From Actinomadura sp. HBU206391 (GTDB lineage Bacteria; Actinomycetota; Actinomycetes; Streptosporangiales; Streptosporangiaceae): 64,000 nt of DNA. The translations under genes were made by a program, and so were the position numbers. Location: NCBI RefSeq assembly GCF_014323665.1, contig NZ_JABVEB010000002.1, positions 62,001 through 126,000 on the forward strand, given 5' to 3'. The notes below the pieces were generated by a model. It searched no databases, was not told the origin of the DNA, and saw only the letters and a program-made list of their open reading frames with translations. Positions 20,985-29,728 of the stretch are shown here, piece by piece; position 1 is the first letter of the stretch; each line of letters opens with the position of its first letter.

Positions 20985-22716
20985 TGGCGCATCCGGTCTG
21001 AGCGGTTCGGGGACCGGTGGGCCGGTCGCCGGGGAGTCCGGGCTGCGCGGCATCGGGGTCAGCCCCGGGATCGGGTTCGGCCCGGTCCGGGTGATCGCGG
21101 GCGCCGTACCGGAGCCACCGGCGGAGCGCCACGACGGTGACGCCCGCCGGGCGAAGGAGGCGGCCGCCGGCGCGCTGGACGCCGTGGCGCGGGATCTGCG
21201 GTCCCGTGGTGAGCAGGCCGCCTCCGCCGGCCGTGCCGAGGCCCGGGACGTGCTCGACGCCCAGGCCATGATGGCCCGCGACCCCGGCCTCGCCGACCTC
21301 GTCTCGGCGAAGATCGACGACGGCATCTCCGCACCTCGCGCCGTCTTCGAGGCGTTCGCCTTCTACCGCGAGGTGCTGGGCGCGGCGGGGGAGTACGTCG
21401 CCGGCCGGGTCGCCGACCTCGACGACGTGCGCGACCGGGCGGTCGCGCGGCTGCTCGGCCGGCCGATGCCGGGACTGCCGGTGTCGGATGAACCGTTCGT
21501 GCTGGTCGCACGCGATCTCGCTCCGGCGGACACCGCGCTGCTCGACCCCTCCCACGTGGTCGCATTCGTGACCGAGGAGGGCGGGCCGACCAGCCATACG
21601 GCGATCCTGGCCCGCGCCATTGGCGTCCCCGCCGTGGTGGCCTGTCCCGGATGCGCGTCGCTGCCGGGCGGCAGCACGGTGCTGGTCGACGGCACGTCCG
21701 GTGTCGTACGACCGGACCCGGCGGAGGAGGACGTCGTACTCGCGCGAGCCGCCGCGGCGGAGCGGGACCGAGCCGCCCTGGAGGCGTCCGGGCCCGGTGT
21801 GAAGCACGGGGCGACCAGGGACGGCCACGCCGTGCCGTTGCTCGCCAACATCGGTGGCCCCAGGGACATCGAGGCGGCGGTGGCCGCCGGTGCCGAGGGC
21901 GTGGGGCTCTTCCGCACCGAGTTCCTTTACCTCGATCGTTCCAACAGGCCCGGAGGCGACGAGCAGGAGGCCGTCTACCGGCGCGTTCTCGAGGCGTTCC
22001 CGAAGGGCCGGGTGATCGTACGAGTCCTCGACGCGGGCGCGGACAAGCCCCTCGGCTTCCTGTCGCCGCCCGGTGAGGAGCCCAATCCGGCGCTGGGCGA
22101 GCGCGGCCTGCGGATGCTGCGCCGCCACCCCGAACTGCTGGCCGAGCAACTCGGCGCGCTCGCCCGGGCGGCCGCCGGTACCACCGCGATCCTGCAGGTC
22201 ATGGCCCCCATGGTGACCGACCTCGACGACGCCAGGTTCTTCGCGGAGGCCTGCCGCGACGCCGGGGTCGAGATGCCGGGCATCATGATCGAGGTACCGG
22301 CCGCGGCGCTGCGCGCCGGGGACCTCGCCGATGAGGTTGAGTTCTTCAGCATCGGCACCAACGATCTCGCTCAGTACACCGGCGCCGCCGATCGGCAGGT
22401 TGGCCGGCTGGCCCGGTTGCAGGACCCGTGGCTGCCCGCCCTGCTCGACCTGGTCGCCATCGCCGCCGACGCGGCACGCAAGGCCGGCAAACCGTGCGGG
22501 GTGTGCGGAGAGGCGGCCGGAGATCCGGTCCTCGCGTGCGTGCTGACGGGCCTGGGGGCGACATCGCTGTCGATGAGCGCGCCGTCGCTGCCGCTGGTAC
22601 GAGCCGCGCTGGCCCGGCAGACCTTGGGCGAATGCCGTCAGGCCGCGGCCGCGGCCCGTTCGGCCTCGTCGGCCGCCGGCGCCCGCGCGGCCGCCCACGA
22701 GGCACTGGGTATCTAG
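20977..22716 (+). CDS. ptsI: PTS enzyme I (PEP-protein phosphotransferase)
   Basis: A 579-residue enzyme I that takes phosphate from phosphoenolpyruvate and gives it to HPr. The phosphorylated His207 lies in GGPTSHTAILARAIGVPAVV. The PEP-binding barrel shows LFRTEFLY, SIGTNDLAQY and VCGEAAGDP. The GTG at 20977 overlaps the end of ptsH, so the two are coupled. The C-terminus is Ala-rich. Placement with nagA and the SIS enzyme suggests the PTS here feeds on GlcNAc. Confidence 0.96.
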   Translation: MPDGASGLSGSGTGGPVAGESGLRGIGVSPGIGFGPVRVIAGAVPEPPAERHDGDARRAKEAAAGALDAVARDLRSRGEQAASAGRAEARDVLDAQAMMARDPGLADLVSAKIDDGISAPRAVFEAFAFYREVLGAAGEYVAGRVADLDDVRDRAVARLLGRPMPGLPVSDEPFVLVARDLAPADTALLDPSHVVAFVTEEGGPTSHTAILARAIGVPAVVACPGCASLPGGSTVLVDGTSGVVRPDPAEEDVVLARAAAAERDRAALEASGPGVKHGATRDGHAVPLLANIGGPRDIEAAVAAGAEGVGLFRTEFLYLDRSNRPGGDEQEAVYRRVLEAFPKGRVIVRVLDAGADKPLGFLSPPGEEPNPALGERGLRMLRRHPELLAEQLGALARAAAGTTAILQVMAPMVTDLDDARFFAEACRDAGVEMPGIMIEVPAAALRAGDLADEVEFFSIGTNDLAQYTGAADRQVGRLARLQDPWLPALLDLVAIAADAARKAGKPCGVCGEAAGDPVLACVLTGLGATSLSMSAPSLPLVRAALARQTLGECRQAAAAARSASSAAGARAAAHEALGI

Positions 22717-22752
22717 GAGGCACGGGGCATCTGGCGGGGCCGCCCAGCCCGC

Positions 22753-23244
22753 TCACGCGACGATGAGCCAGCGGGTGCCCGTGCGGCGGATGACGTAGCT
22801 CGACGCCAGGACGTCGCCGGGTTGGGCCGGCTCCGTGCGCCACTGAAGATCGGTGAAATGCACGGTGTAGTCGGCCCGTCCGGGGCCCTCGCTGGCGATC
22901 GGCACGGTGACCCCCCGCAGCGCGTTGAGGTCGCCGGCGGTCAGCCGCCGTGCGGCCTGGGGCATCCAGTTCCGGCAGCCGCCGCTGCCGAAGGTGGCCC
23001 GGTCGTAGGCGGGGGCGAGATGGCCGCAGCCCCGGGGGTCGCCTGCGGCGAGGCTCCGCAGGTAGCGGTAAAGGACGGTGCGGGCGGGCAGGGAACGCCG
23101 TTCGCTGGCGGCGTCCTGCGGCGGCAGCGTGATTGTGGGCTCTGGGGTCAGCGGTGGTATGGAGGTCTCGATGTCGCCGCCGGACCCGCACGAAGCGAGC
23201 AACGGAACGAGCACCAGAGCTGCGATGGGCAGCCTGACACGCAC
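22753..23244 (-). CDS. Putative lipoprotein of unknown function
   Basis: A 163-residue secreted protein with the lipobox LLASC and then a Pro/Thr-rich linker. The remaining domain (about residues 50-160) resembles a compact NTF2-like fold by pattern only: helices RTVLYRYLRSLAAGDPRGC then beta-rich ADYTVHFTDLQWR and SSYVIRRTGTRWLIV. The GTG at 23244 is preferred because GAGGAGG lies six bases upstream; an upstream GTG at 23259 contains that site. It lies 55 bases upstream of nagZ's stop on the same strand but is transcribed after it. Confidence 0.7.
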   Translation of the reverse strand: MRVRLPIAALVLVPLLASCGSGGDIETSIPPLTPEPTITLPPQDAASERRSLPARTVLYRYLRSLAAGDPRGCGHLAPAYDRATFGSGGCRNWMPQAARRLTAGDLNALRGVTVPIASEGPGRADYTVHFTDLQWRTEPAQPGDVLASSYVIRRTGTRWLIVA

Positions 23245-23299
23245 TCGGGACCTCCTCACCTGCCGTGCCGGAATCCTCCCAGGCCGGATATGACGCCGT

Positions 23300-24943
23300 C
23301 TACGGGTACGTCAGTCCATGGCCGAAGCCGTACGTCTTCGGTATGGCGACGGGGAGTTTGCCGGTCGGCCGTGCCGAGCCCGTCAGCACCCTGGCGAGAG
23401 CGGTGACGGAGGCCGAGCCGGCGGAGTAGGTCGCGAGCGCGGCCTTGGCGCCTCCGGCGTGGCGGAGGTCGTACGGCAGGCCCAGCGCGGCAACGATCAC
23501 CGGCTTGGTGCCGAGCGCCCGAACCCGCGCCGCGGTGGCGGCTCCGGTGTTCCGCGTCGTGAGCACGGCGACGTCGGCCGACCGCGCGGTGCCGACGACC
23601 CGTACGCCCTGCCTGCGCAGGGCACCGGCCACCGACGGGGCGTCCGTGCCGGTGACGTACACGCTCTTCGCGCGCAGCGGGAGCAGCCGGCCCTCGTTCT
23701 TCACGAGCGTGATCGAGTGCTCGGCGACCTGCCGGGCCGTCGCCCGGTGCTGCGCCGAGCCGATGACGGCGTCGGCCGCGGCCGGGTCGGCCGCCGTGCC
23801 GGCGAACAGGCCACGTTGCTCCTTGAGCCGAAGCACGCGGGTGACCGCGTCGTCGAGACGCCGCTTGGGGATCGACCCCGCCTGCACCGCGTCGAGCACC
23901 GCGTCGTAGGCCTTCGGCAGGCTCGGCGGCATGAGCAGCTGATCGGCTCCGGCCTTGATCGCGCGCACCGGGGCGCCCCTGTCGCCGTACTTCCGCCGTA
24001 CACCGGCCATCTGCAGTGAGTCGGTGATGATCACGCCCTGATAGCCGAGATCGCCGCGGAGCACGCCGGTCAGCACCTTGGGCGACAACGTCGCCGGATC
24101 GCCGGAGTCGTCGAGCCCGCGGACCACGATGTGCGCCGACATGATCGAGTCGACGTGGTGGGCGATCGCGGCACGGAACGGCGGGGCGTCGACCTTCTCC
24201 CACTCCCCCCGGGTATGTCTGATCACGGGCAGGCCGGTGTGGCTGTCGGTCGAGGTGTCACCGTGGCCGGGGAAGTGCTTGGCGGTGGCCGCCACGCCCG
24301 CGTCCCGGAAGCCGTCCACCGCCGAGCCGACGAGCCGGGCCGCCAGGTCGGGGTCGGAGCCGAACGATCGGGTGCCGATCACCGGGTTGGCGGGGTCGAC
24401 GTTGACGTCGGCGACCGGCGAGAAGTCCTGGTTGATGCCCACCGCCCGGAGCTCGGCGCCGGTCACCCGAGCGGCCGCGCGGACGTCGCCCGGGCTCCGG
24501 GTGGCCCCGAGCGCCATGTTCCCCGGGAAGTGGGTGATGTACGGCAGCCGGGTGACCAGGCCCTGTTCCTCGTCGACGCTGATCAGCAACGGCACCTTCG
24601 CCGTCTTCTGCAGTGCGTTGGACAGCTGTGCGGTCTGCCGTGGGGCCCGGGTGTTGACGGGGAAGTAGATGAACCCGCCGACGTGGTAGCGCTTGATCAT
24701 GGCGACGGCCTGCGCCTGGGTCTGGAAGGTCGGGACGAACAGCTGGCCGACCTTCTCCCGCACGGACATCCGTGCGACCAGCCCGGGCACCGCCGACGGT
24801 GGAGTGGGCGTTCCGCTGGGGGTGCGCACCGGCGCAGGCCCCCTCGTGCCCTCGGAGGTGCACGAGATCAGCGGTGCCATCGCCGCCGCGGCGACGATGA
24901 GCACGAGAACGGGACGCGGCATGATGCGAAGCATGATGAGCAC
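23300..24943 (-). CDS. nagZ: Lipoprotein beta-N-acetylglucosaminidase (GH3, NagZ-type)
   Basis: A 547-residue glycoside hydrolase family 3 enzyme with a signal peptide and lipobox LISC, so it works outside the membrane. The NagZ signature KHFPGHGDTSTDSH (Asp-His catalytic pair) and the nucleophile Asp in VIITDSLQMAGV are intact, and a second C-terminal domain is present. It removes GlcNAc from muropeptides or chitin fragments. Its genomic partners nagA, murQ and the kinase gene suggest that it supplies GlcNAc and MurNAc for recycling. Confidence 0.92.
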   Translation of the reverse strand: MLIMLRIMPRPVLVLIVAAAAMAPLISCTSEGTRGPAPVRTPSGTPTPPSAVPGLVARMSVREKVGQLFVPTFQTQAQAVAMIKRYHVGGFIYFPVNTRAPRQTAQLSNALQKTAKVPLLISVDEEQGLVTRLPYITHFPGNMALGATRSPGDVRAAARVTGAELRAVGINQDFSPVADVNVDPANPVIGTRSFGSDPDLAARLVGSAVDGFRDAGVAATAKHFPGHGDTSTDSHTGLPVIRHTRGEWEKVDAPPFRAAIAHHVDSIMSAHIVVRGLDDSGDPATLSPKVLTGVLRGDLGYQGVIITDSLQMAGVRRKYGDRGAPVRAIKAGADQLLMPPSLPKAYDAVLDAVQAGSIPKRRLDDAVTRVLRLKEQRGLFAGTAADPAAADAVIGSAQHRATARQVAEHSITLVKNEGRLLPLRAKSVYVTGTDAPSVAGALRRQGVRVVGTARSADVAVLTTRNTGAATAARVRALGTKPVIVAALGLPYDLRHAGGAKAALATYSAGSASVTALARVLTGSARPTGKLPVAIPKTYGFGHGLTYP

Positions 24944-25026
24944 CCGACGTTAACACCGGTGCGGGGATGCTCCGGCCATACGACGGACATGAGCATGCCG
25001 ATCAGGACGGCGTCACCCCGGGCGGA

Positions 25027-25686
25027 TCAGCCGCTAAGGGAGATCTCGAGGAGCCCTTCCAGCCGGCCGACCGTCGTCGCCACGTCGGTGTGGTGCAGCC
25101 CGATCATGCCGATGGTCTCGGCGGCTCGGACGTTGTGCTCGATGTCGTCGATGAAGACGCACTCGTCCGGCTCCAGCCCGAGCGATTCGAGGGCGTGCCG
25201 GAAGATGCCCTCGTCGGGCTTGCGCATGCCGATCTCGGCGGAGATCACGACGCAGTCGAACAGTTCGTCCCACAGCTCTCGGGGGTAGTCGTTGCCCCAG
25301 GAGTTCGAGATCAGGCCGGTGCGGGCCCCACCGGCCCGGGCGCGGCGCAGGGCCTCGTACATCGCCTCGACCGGCTGGAAGCCGTGGAACATCCGGCGCA
25401 GCAGCCCCTCGGCGCGCACCGGACCGCCGTCGGCCAGCCGCAGCTCGGCGGCGAGCAGCCGCTCGAACTCGGCCGGCTCGAGCGTGCCGTCCTCGAGCCC
25501 GTGGATCGGGTTGACGGCCCCTCCGTCATAGGCCTGCCCCACCCACGCCCGCATGACCTCGCGGTAGTGCTCGACGTCGAGGCCGTCCGCCGCCAACCAT
25601 GAGGCGACGGAGTCCTTCAGCGGCGGAGTCAGGACGCCGCCCCAGTCGGTGAGCACACCACGAACAGTTGAATCCGGTTCGGTCAC
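25027..25686 (-). CDS. HAD-superfamily hydrolase
   Basis: About 219 residues of the HAD-IA type. Motif I is TDWGGVLT, with the nucleophile Asp but Gly where the second Asp usually sits, a variant common in epoxide-hydrolase-like HAD proteins. Motif II is LISNSWG, motif III Lys is in MRKPDEGIF and motif IV is FIDDIEHN. The substrate is unknown; a phosphosugar would suit the neighbours. The GTG at 25686 is preferred: a TACCAT -10-like box ends seven bases before it, suggesting a leaderless transcript. The ATG at 25716 is an alternative. Confidence 0.75.
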   Translation of the reverse strand: MTEPDSTVRGVLTDWGGVLTPPLKDSVASWLAADGLDVEHYREVMRAWVGQAYDGGAVNPIHGLEDGTLEPAEFERLLAAELRLADGGPVRAEGLLRRMFHGFQPVEAMYEALRRARAGGARTGLISNSWGNDYPRELWDELFDCVVISAEIGMRKPDEGIFRHALESLGLEPDECVFIDDIEHNVRAAETIGMIGLHHTDVATTVGRLEGLLEISLSG

Positions 25687-25770
25687 GTGCCCGATGGTAG
25701 GGGATGCCCGGGCCATGGGTCCGGACGGGGCAACGACGGCCGGGGCGGGTGAACGACGGGTTCGCAGGAG

Positions 25771-26679
25771 TCAGGGTGTGCCCAGCCTGCGGAGGGCCGC
25801 GCGGACCGAGCCCTGGGCGTCGCGCAGCGCGGCCGCCGCGTGCTCGGGCGGCACCTCGCCGAGCAGCGACACCAGCGCGACGCGGGTGTCGCCGCCCGCT
25901 TCGGCCAGCGCCGTCTCGCACGTCCGGGCGTCCATGTCGGTCGCCTCCATCAGGATGCGGACGAGCCGTCCTCTCAGCTTGGAGTTGAGGGCGTTGACGC
26001 TGACCATCAGGTTGGAGTAGGTGCGGCCCAACTGGACCATCACGGTCGTGGAGAAGGCGTTCAGGACCAGCTTGGTGGCCGTGCCCGCCTTCATCCGGGT
26101 GGATCCGCTGATCACCTCCGGGCCTGTGGACAGCCCGATGTGCACGTCCACCTCGGCGCCGAACGGGGCCAGCGGGTTCGCGCTGATCAGTGCCGTGTGC
26201 GCCCCCGCCCGCGCGGCCGCGCGCAAGGCCCCTACGACGTACGGGGTGCGGCCGCTCGCGGCGATCCCGATCGCCACGTCACCGGGCCGTACGTCGGCCG
26301 CGTCGCGGGCGCCGAGATCCGGATCGTCCTCGACGTCCTCGACGGCATGGGACATGGCGCCTTCCCCTCCGGCCTGGTGGGCGACCACATGCCCTCCGTC
26401 GATACCGAAGGTCGGCGGCAGTTCGGCGGCGTCGATCACGGCCAGCCGTCCCGAGGTGCCGGCCCCGAAGTAGTGGACCCGGCCGCCGCCGCGCAGGCTC
26501 TCGACCGCGAGGTCCACGATCGTCGCCACACGCGGCAGTACCTCGGCCACCGCGAGGGGAACGCGCTCGTCCTCGGCGTTGATGAGGCGCAGCACGTCGA
26601 TCGTCGGGAGGGTGTCGACCTCCATGGTCCGGGGATTACGCCATTCGGTGGGGATGTCACACCGCTCTTGCTCGATCAC
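25771..26679 (-). CDS. murQ: N-acetylmuramic acid 6-phosphate etherase
   Basis: A 302-residue SIS-fold enzyme that cleaves the lactyl ether of MurNAc-6-P to give GlcNAc-6-P and lactate. FGAGTSGRLAVIDAAELPPTFG contains the catalytic Glu86, and STRMKAGTATKLVLNAFST is the second signature. The GTG start overlaps the stop of murR by four bases (GTGA), so it is translated with its regulator. Its product feeds NagA at 18235, linking this operon to the dre-type controlled genes. Confidence 0.96.
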   Translation of the reverse strand: MIEQERCDIPTEWRNPRTMEVDTLPTIDVLRLINAEDERVPLAVAEVLPRVATIVDLAVESLRGGGRVHYFGAGTSGRLAVIDAAELPPTFGIDGGHVVAHQAGGEGAMSHAVEDVEDDPDLGARDAADVRPGDVAIGIAASGRTPYVVGALRAAARAGAHTALISANPLAPFGAEVDVHIGLSTGPEVISGSTRMKAGTATKLVLNAFSTTVMVQLGRTYSNLMVSVNALNSKLRGRLVRILMEATDMDARTCETALAEAGGDTRVALVSLLGEVPPEHAAAALRDAQGSVRAALRRLGTP

Positions 26680-27620
26680 CGACGCCTCCGGTCAGTGCGC
26701 ATGGTTCGGCCCCGGACCGCCTCGTAGGTCGCCTCGAGGGCGCCACGGGTCGAACCGAAGGTCCGCTGTGCCACCCCGACGAACACACAATCGATGACCG
26801 TGAGCTGGGCCAGTCGGCTCGCGGTCGCACCGGATCGGAAGGTCGTCTCGCGGGCGGCGGTGGTCAGGACGAGGTCGGCCACCTCGGTGATGGCGGACCT
26901 GGGAAAGTTGGTGAGCGCCACCGTGGTGACCCCACGGCGCTTGGCGACGGTCAGCGCGTCGATGGTGTCGACGGTGGCCCCCGTGTGGGAGATGCCGACG
27001 GCGACGTCTCCAGGCCCCATCACGGCCGCGCTGGTCAGCATGATGTGCGCGTCCGACCAGGCGTAGGAGATCCGTCCTATGCGGTGCAGCTTCTGCTGGA
27101 AATCCATGGCGACGAAGGCGCTGGCGCCGACCCCGTAGATGTCGACGCGCCGGGCGCCGGCCACGGCGTCGACGACCTGTTCGAGATTCTTGACGTCGAG
27201 CTGGGCCGCGGTCTCCTCCACCGCCCGGGCGTCGGCGAAGGTGACCTTCTCGACGATCTGTTCGAGAGTGTCGTCGGGACTGATGTCGCTGCCGACGATC
27301 CTGCCGCCGGAGGAGATCTGTGCTCGCCCCACCTCGGTCGCCAGGGTCAGCCTCAGCTCCGGGTAGCCGGTGAATCCGATGGCCCGGCAGAACCTGATGA
27401 CGGTCGTTTCCGACGTGCCGCACGCGTGGGCGAGTTCGGTGATGGTGGAGTTGGCGACCCCCTCGGGGTCGTCGATCACCCGCTGCGCGACCCGGCGTTC
27501 GGCCGGCGGCAGCGAGGGCAGTAGCGACCGCACCCGCACGACGGTGCTGAGCGGTGGTGTTGCGGTGGGGGGCGCGGGGGTGTCGCTTCCGCCGAACACG
27601 GCGGTGAACGCCGCTCCCAT
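26676..27620 (-). CDS. MurR/RpiR-family transcriptional regulator
   Basis: About 314 residues. The N-terminal RpiR helix-turn-helix (LPPAERRVAQRVIDDP ... CGTSETTVIRFCRAIGFTGYPELR) precedes a SIS sugar-phosphate sensor domain (VDIYGVGASAFVAMDF, GISHTGATVDTID). It is coupled to murQ, so MurNAc-6-P is the likely effector. The start is taken at 27620, with GGGGAACC upstream, because the longer frame runs through a palindrome that looks like its own operator. ATGs at 27662 and 27698 are alternatives. Confidence 0.88.
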   Translation of the reverse strand: MGAAFTAVFGGSDTPAPPTATPPLSTVVRVRSLLPSLPPAERRVAQRVIDDPEGVANSTITELAHACGTSETTVIRFCRAIGFTGYPELRLTLATEVGRAQISSGGRIVGSDISPDDTLEQIVEKVTFADARAVEETAAQLDVKNLEQVVDAVAGARRVDIYGVGASAFVAMDFQQKLHRIGRISYAWSDAHIMLTSAAVMGPGDVAVGISHTGATVDTIDALTVAKRRGVTTVALTNFPRSAITEVADLVLTTAARETTFRSGATASRLAQLTVIDCVFVGVAQRTFGSTRGALEATYEAVRGRTMRTDRRRR

Positions 27621-27653
27621 CGGTTCCCCGTCCCCCGGATCCTGTCCGGCAGG

Positions 27654-27670
27654 TTTCCTCATGGAGGAAA
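27654..27670. promoter_or_regulatory. Palindromic operator candidate between murR and nagK
   Basis: TTTCCTC (27654-27660), spacer ATG, GAGGAAA (27664-27670) form a perfect seven-base inverted repeat in the divergent promoter region of the RpiR regulator and the kinase gene. A further GTTTCTT follows directly. Its position fits binding by the adjacent RpiR protein; this is inference. Confidence 0.5.
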
Positions 27671-27723
27671 GTTTCTTACGGGCCCCATATGGTGTCAATC
27701 TCGAAAGGGTCTACGGTCACGTT

Positions 27724-28839
27724 GTGTTGACCCATTTGGCCGGTCCCTTCGTGGTCGGCATTGACGCGGGTGGCACAAGTACCCGCTGTGCCGTAATGAC
27801 ATTGAGTGGCGCCCTGGCCGGTTCCGGCTCCGGGCCTGGCGCCAACCCCAACTCCGGGGGCGACACCGCGGGCGCGCTGACCACCGCGCTCAGTGCCGCG
27901 GTGGGCGACCTCGATCGTTCCCTCATCCTCAACGGCGTCTTCGGCATCGCCGGAGCCGGAGCCGCCGGCCGGCCCGCGGCGGTGACCGCGGCCAGACGGG
28001 CATGGCGCGCCGTTGGGCTTCGCGGCTCCCCGGCCGTGGTGACCGATATCGCCGTCGCCTTCGCCGCCGGCTCGTCCGCGCCCGAGGGCATCGTGGTCTT
28101 CTCGGGCACCGGGGCAGGGGCGGCCGCGATCAGCGACGGCGCGATCAAGCGGCGCGCCGACGGCTATGGCTGGCTGGTCGGTGACGAGGGCTCGGCGGTC
28201 TGGCTGGGCAGAGAGGCGGTCCGGGCGGTCCTCGCCGCCTACGACGGCCGTGGCGCCCCGACCCTGCTGGCCGAGTCGGTTCCACGGGCGCTGCTCGGCG
28301 CCGCCAGGCTCACCGCACTGGGCGTTCCGGTCGTCCGCTCGGCCCGGCACGGTCATGGCTTCCGTACGTCCAGGGAGACCTCCCGTGGACGCACACCGGC
28401 GATGGTCATGGCAGGCCTGGGCGGCGGGGGCGTGCAGCAGGTCCAGCCGGGACCCACCGCGACGCTGGAGCGGCCCATCGTCACGCCCAATGTCGCGCTG
28501 ACCCAGGCGATCATCAAAGAGGTGTACGGGCGGCCACCCGCGGCACTCGGGCGGCTCGGGCCGGTGGTCAGTGCCGCCGCCCTCGCCGGCGACCCCGTCG
28601 CCCGGCGGATCGCCGACGAGGCGGCCGAATGGCTGCTCATGGACGTGGCGGCGGTGCGTTCCGCGATCGATGTCGGTTCCCCTCCGGTGGTCATGGCCGG
28701 ATCGGTGCTCGGCAGCGGGCCGGTGAGCGACGCCGTGCACGCCGGCCTGCGCGAACGGTTCGCCGTTGATCCGACCCGGGCCGGCGACGGCGCGCTCGGC
28801 GCGGCCGGGCTGGCCCTGCGGCGCCTGGGCATGCGCTGA
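27724..28839 (+). CDS. BadF/BadG/BcrA/BcrD-type kinase, N-acetylglucosamine kinase-like
   Basis: A 371-residue member of the ASKHA (sugar kinase/actin) fold. The phosphate-1 motif is GIDAGGTSTRCAVM; FSGTGAGAAAI and the late VVMAGSVLGSGPVSDAV fit phosphate-2 and adenosine motifs. The BadF-type family includes GlcNAc kinases and MurNAc/GlcNAc kinases that salvage cell-wall sugars. Beside murR-murQ it probably makes GlcNAc-6-P or MurNAc-6-P. The GTG at 27724 lies six bases after TACGGT (27712-27717), suggesting a leaderless transcript. A Gly/Gln-rich loop near residues 225-250 is longer than usual. Confidence 0.82.
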   Translation: MLTHLAGPFVVGIDAGGTSTRCAVMTLSGALAGSGSGPGANPNSGGDTAGALTTALSAAVGDLDRSLILNGVFGIAGAGAAGRPAAVTAARRAWRAVGLRGSPAVVTDIAVAFAAGSSAPEGIVVFSGTGAGAAAISDGAIKRRADGYGWLVGDEGSAVWLGREAVRAVLAAYDGRGAPTLLAESVPRALLGAARLTALGVPVVRSARHGHGFRTSRETSRGRTPAMVMAGLGGGGVQQVQPGPTATLERPIVTPNVALTQAIIKEVYGRPPAALGRLGPVVSAAALAGDPVARRIADEAAEWLLMDVAAVRSAIDVGSPPVVMAGSVLGSGPVSDAVHAGLRERFAVDPTRAGDGALGAAGLALRRLGMR

Positions 28840-28847
28840 GTCCGGTG

Positions 28848-28882
28848 TGTCGCGGGCGCGAGCGAGGTTCGTGCCCGCGACA
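28848..28882 (+). terminator. Hairpin after the kinase gene
   Basis: A perfect ten-base stem (28848-28857 with 28873-28882) with a 15-base loop starts nine bases after the stop codon. There is no T-run. It is a plausible intrinsic terminator. Confidence 0.55.
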
Positions 28883-29038
28883 TGGCGGAACCCGCGTCAT
28901 GCGCCCTTGCGACACGCCGGAGGCAGCCGGTCCGCGCTTCGGGGCGGTCGGGCCGGGTGAAGGTCTACGCTCCATAGCTGGCACACTCGGAGCGATCGCG
29001 TCCCGTTGATCGCCGTCTGCTCCTACCCTCGAGAAGGC

Positions 29039-29551
29039 ATGCGCGTCTACCTTCCCTCAACGCTTCCCTCGCTCGGCCGCGCCCTCGCCGCCGGCGAGAT
29101 CGGCCCTGTGCCGCTGACCGCGTACGCGGTGACCCCCGAGCTACGCGAGTGGTACGCGGAGGGTGACCTGGAGGAACTCGAGTACGCCGCGCTGACCGCC
29201 GCCGCGCGGGCCTCGCTGCGGATGCTCGCCGACGACCCGGCGGCGCCGCCGCGCAGGGTCGTGCTCGCCGTCGAGGTGCCCGACCAGGCGGTGGGCCGAG
29301 TGCCGGGCGACGCCGGGGTGGCCGACGAGGACGAACGCGCGGCCGTACGGCTGACCGCGCCGGTCCCGGCCAAGAAGATCGCCTCCGGGCATGTCGACGA
29401 CCCGGGGGCCGCGGACGACGTCCGGGCCGCCGCCGCCGCGCTGGCCGCCGCCGACGCCGGTGACGACGACGCCCGCTTCACCGTCGACGGCGCAGAGGGC
29501 CACGAGCTCCTGTGGTACGCCACCCAGGAGCTGTCGCACCTACTGCCTTGA
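29039..29551 (+). CDS. DUF6912-family protein
   Basis: A 170-residue actinobacterial protein beginning MRVYLPSTLPSLGRALAAGE, the usual N-terminus of this family, which fixes the start at 29039. The central part is acidic and Ala/Asp-rich (about residues 85-150) and the end is GHELLWYATQELSHLLP. No catalytic motif is recognised and the function is unknown. GAGAAGG lies almost against the start codon, closer than normal ribosome-binding sites. Confidence 0.75.
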   Translation: MRVYLPSTLPSLGRALAAGEIGPVPLTAYAVTPELREWYAEGDLEELEYAALTAAARASLRMLADDPAAPPRRVVLAVEVPDQAVGRVPGDAGVADEDERAAVRLTAPVPAKKIASGHVDDPGAADDVRAAAAALAAADAGDDDARFTVDGAEGHELLWYATQELSHLLP

Positions 29552-29694
29552 TCCGCCTGTCCTGGTCCGCGCTGCGTACTGATCCGCGTCCGCCGGGGCG
29601 GTGTGGCCCGCTCCAGAGGGTTCGCTGAGCGGGGGTGACGCCAGGTCGAAGCCGGATTCGCTGGCCTGGTCAAGGCATGCGACGATGCGCGTAT

Positions 29695-29708
29695 CGACAT
29701 CGATGTCG
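29695..29708. promoter_or_regulatory. Palindrome upstream of pruA
   Basis: CGACATCGATGTCG is a perfect 14-base palindrome ending 20 bases before the pruA start codon and just before the GGAG ribosome-binding site. It may be a repressor operator; which protein binds is unknown. Confidence 0.4.
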
Positions 29709-29728
29709 GAATTTTGGGAGCAAGGCTG

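Noticed and set aside
23300..24943. Cytoplasmic NagZ role as in Gram-negative recycling
   Set aside because: The protein has a signal peptide and lipobox, so it acts outside the membrane.
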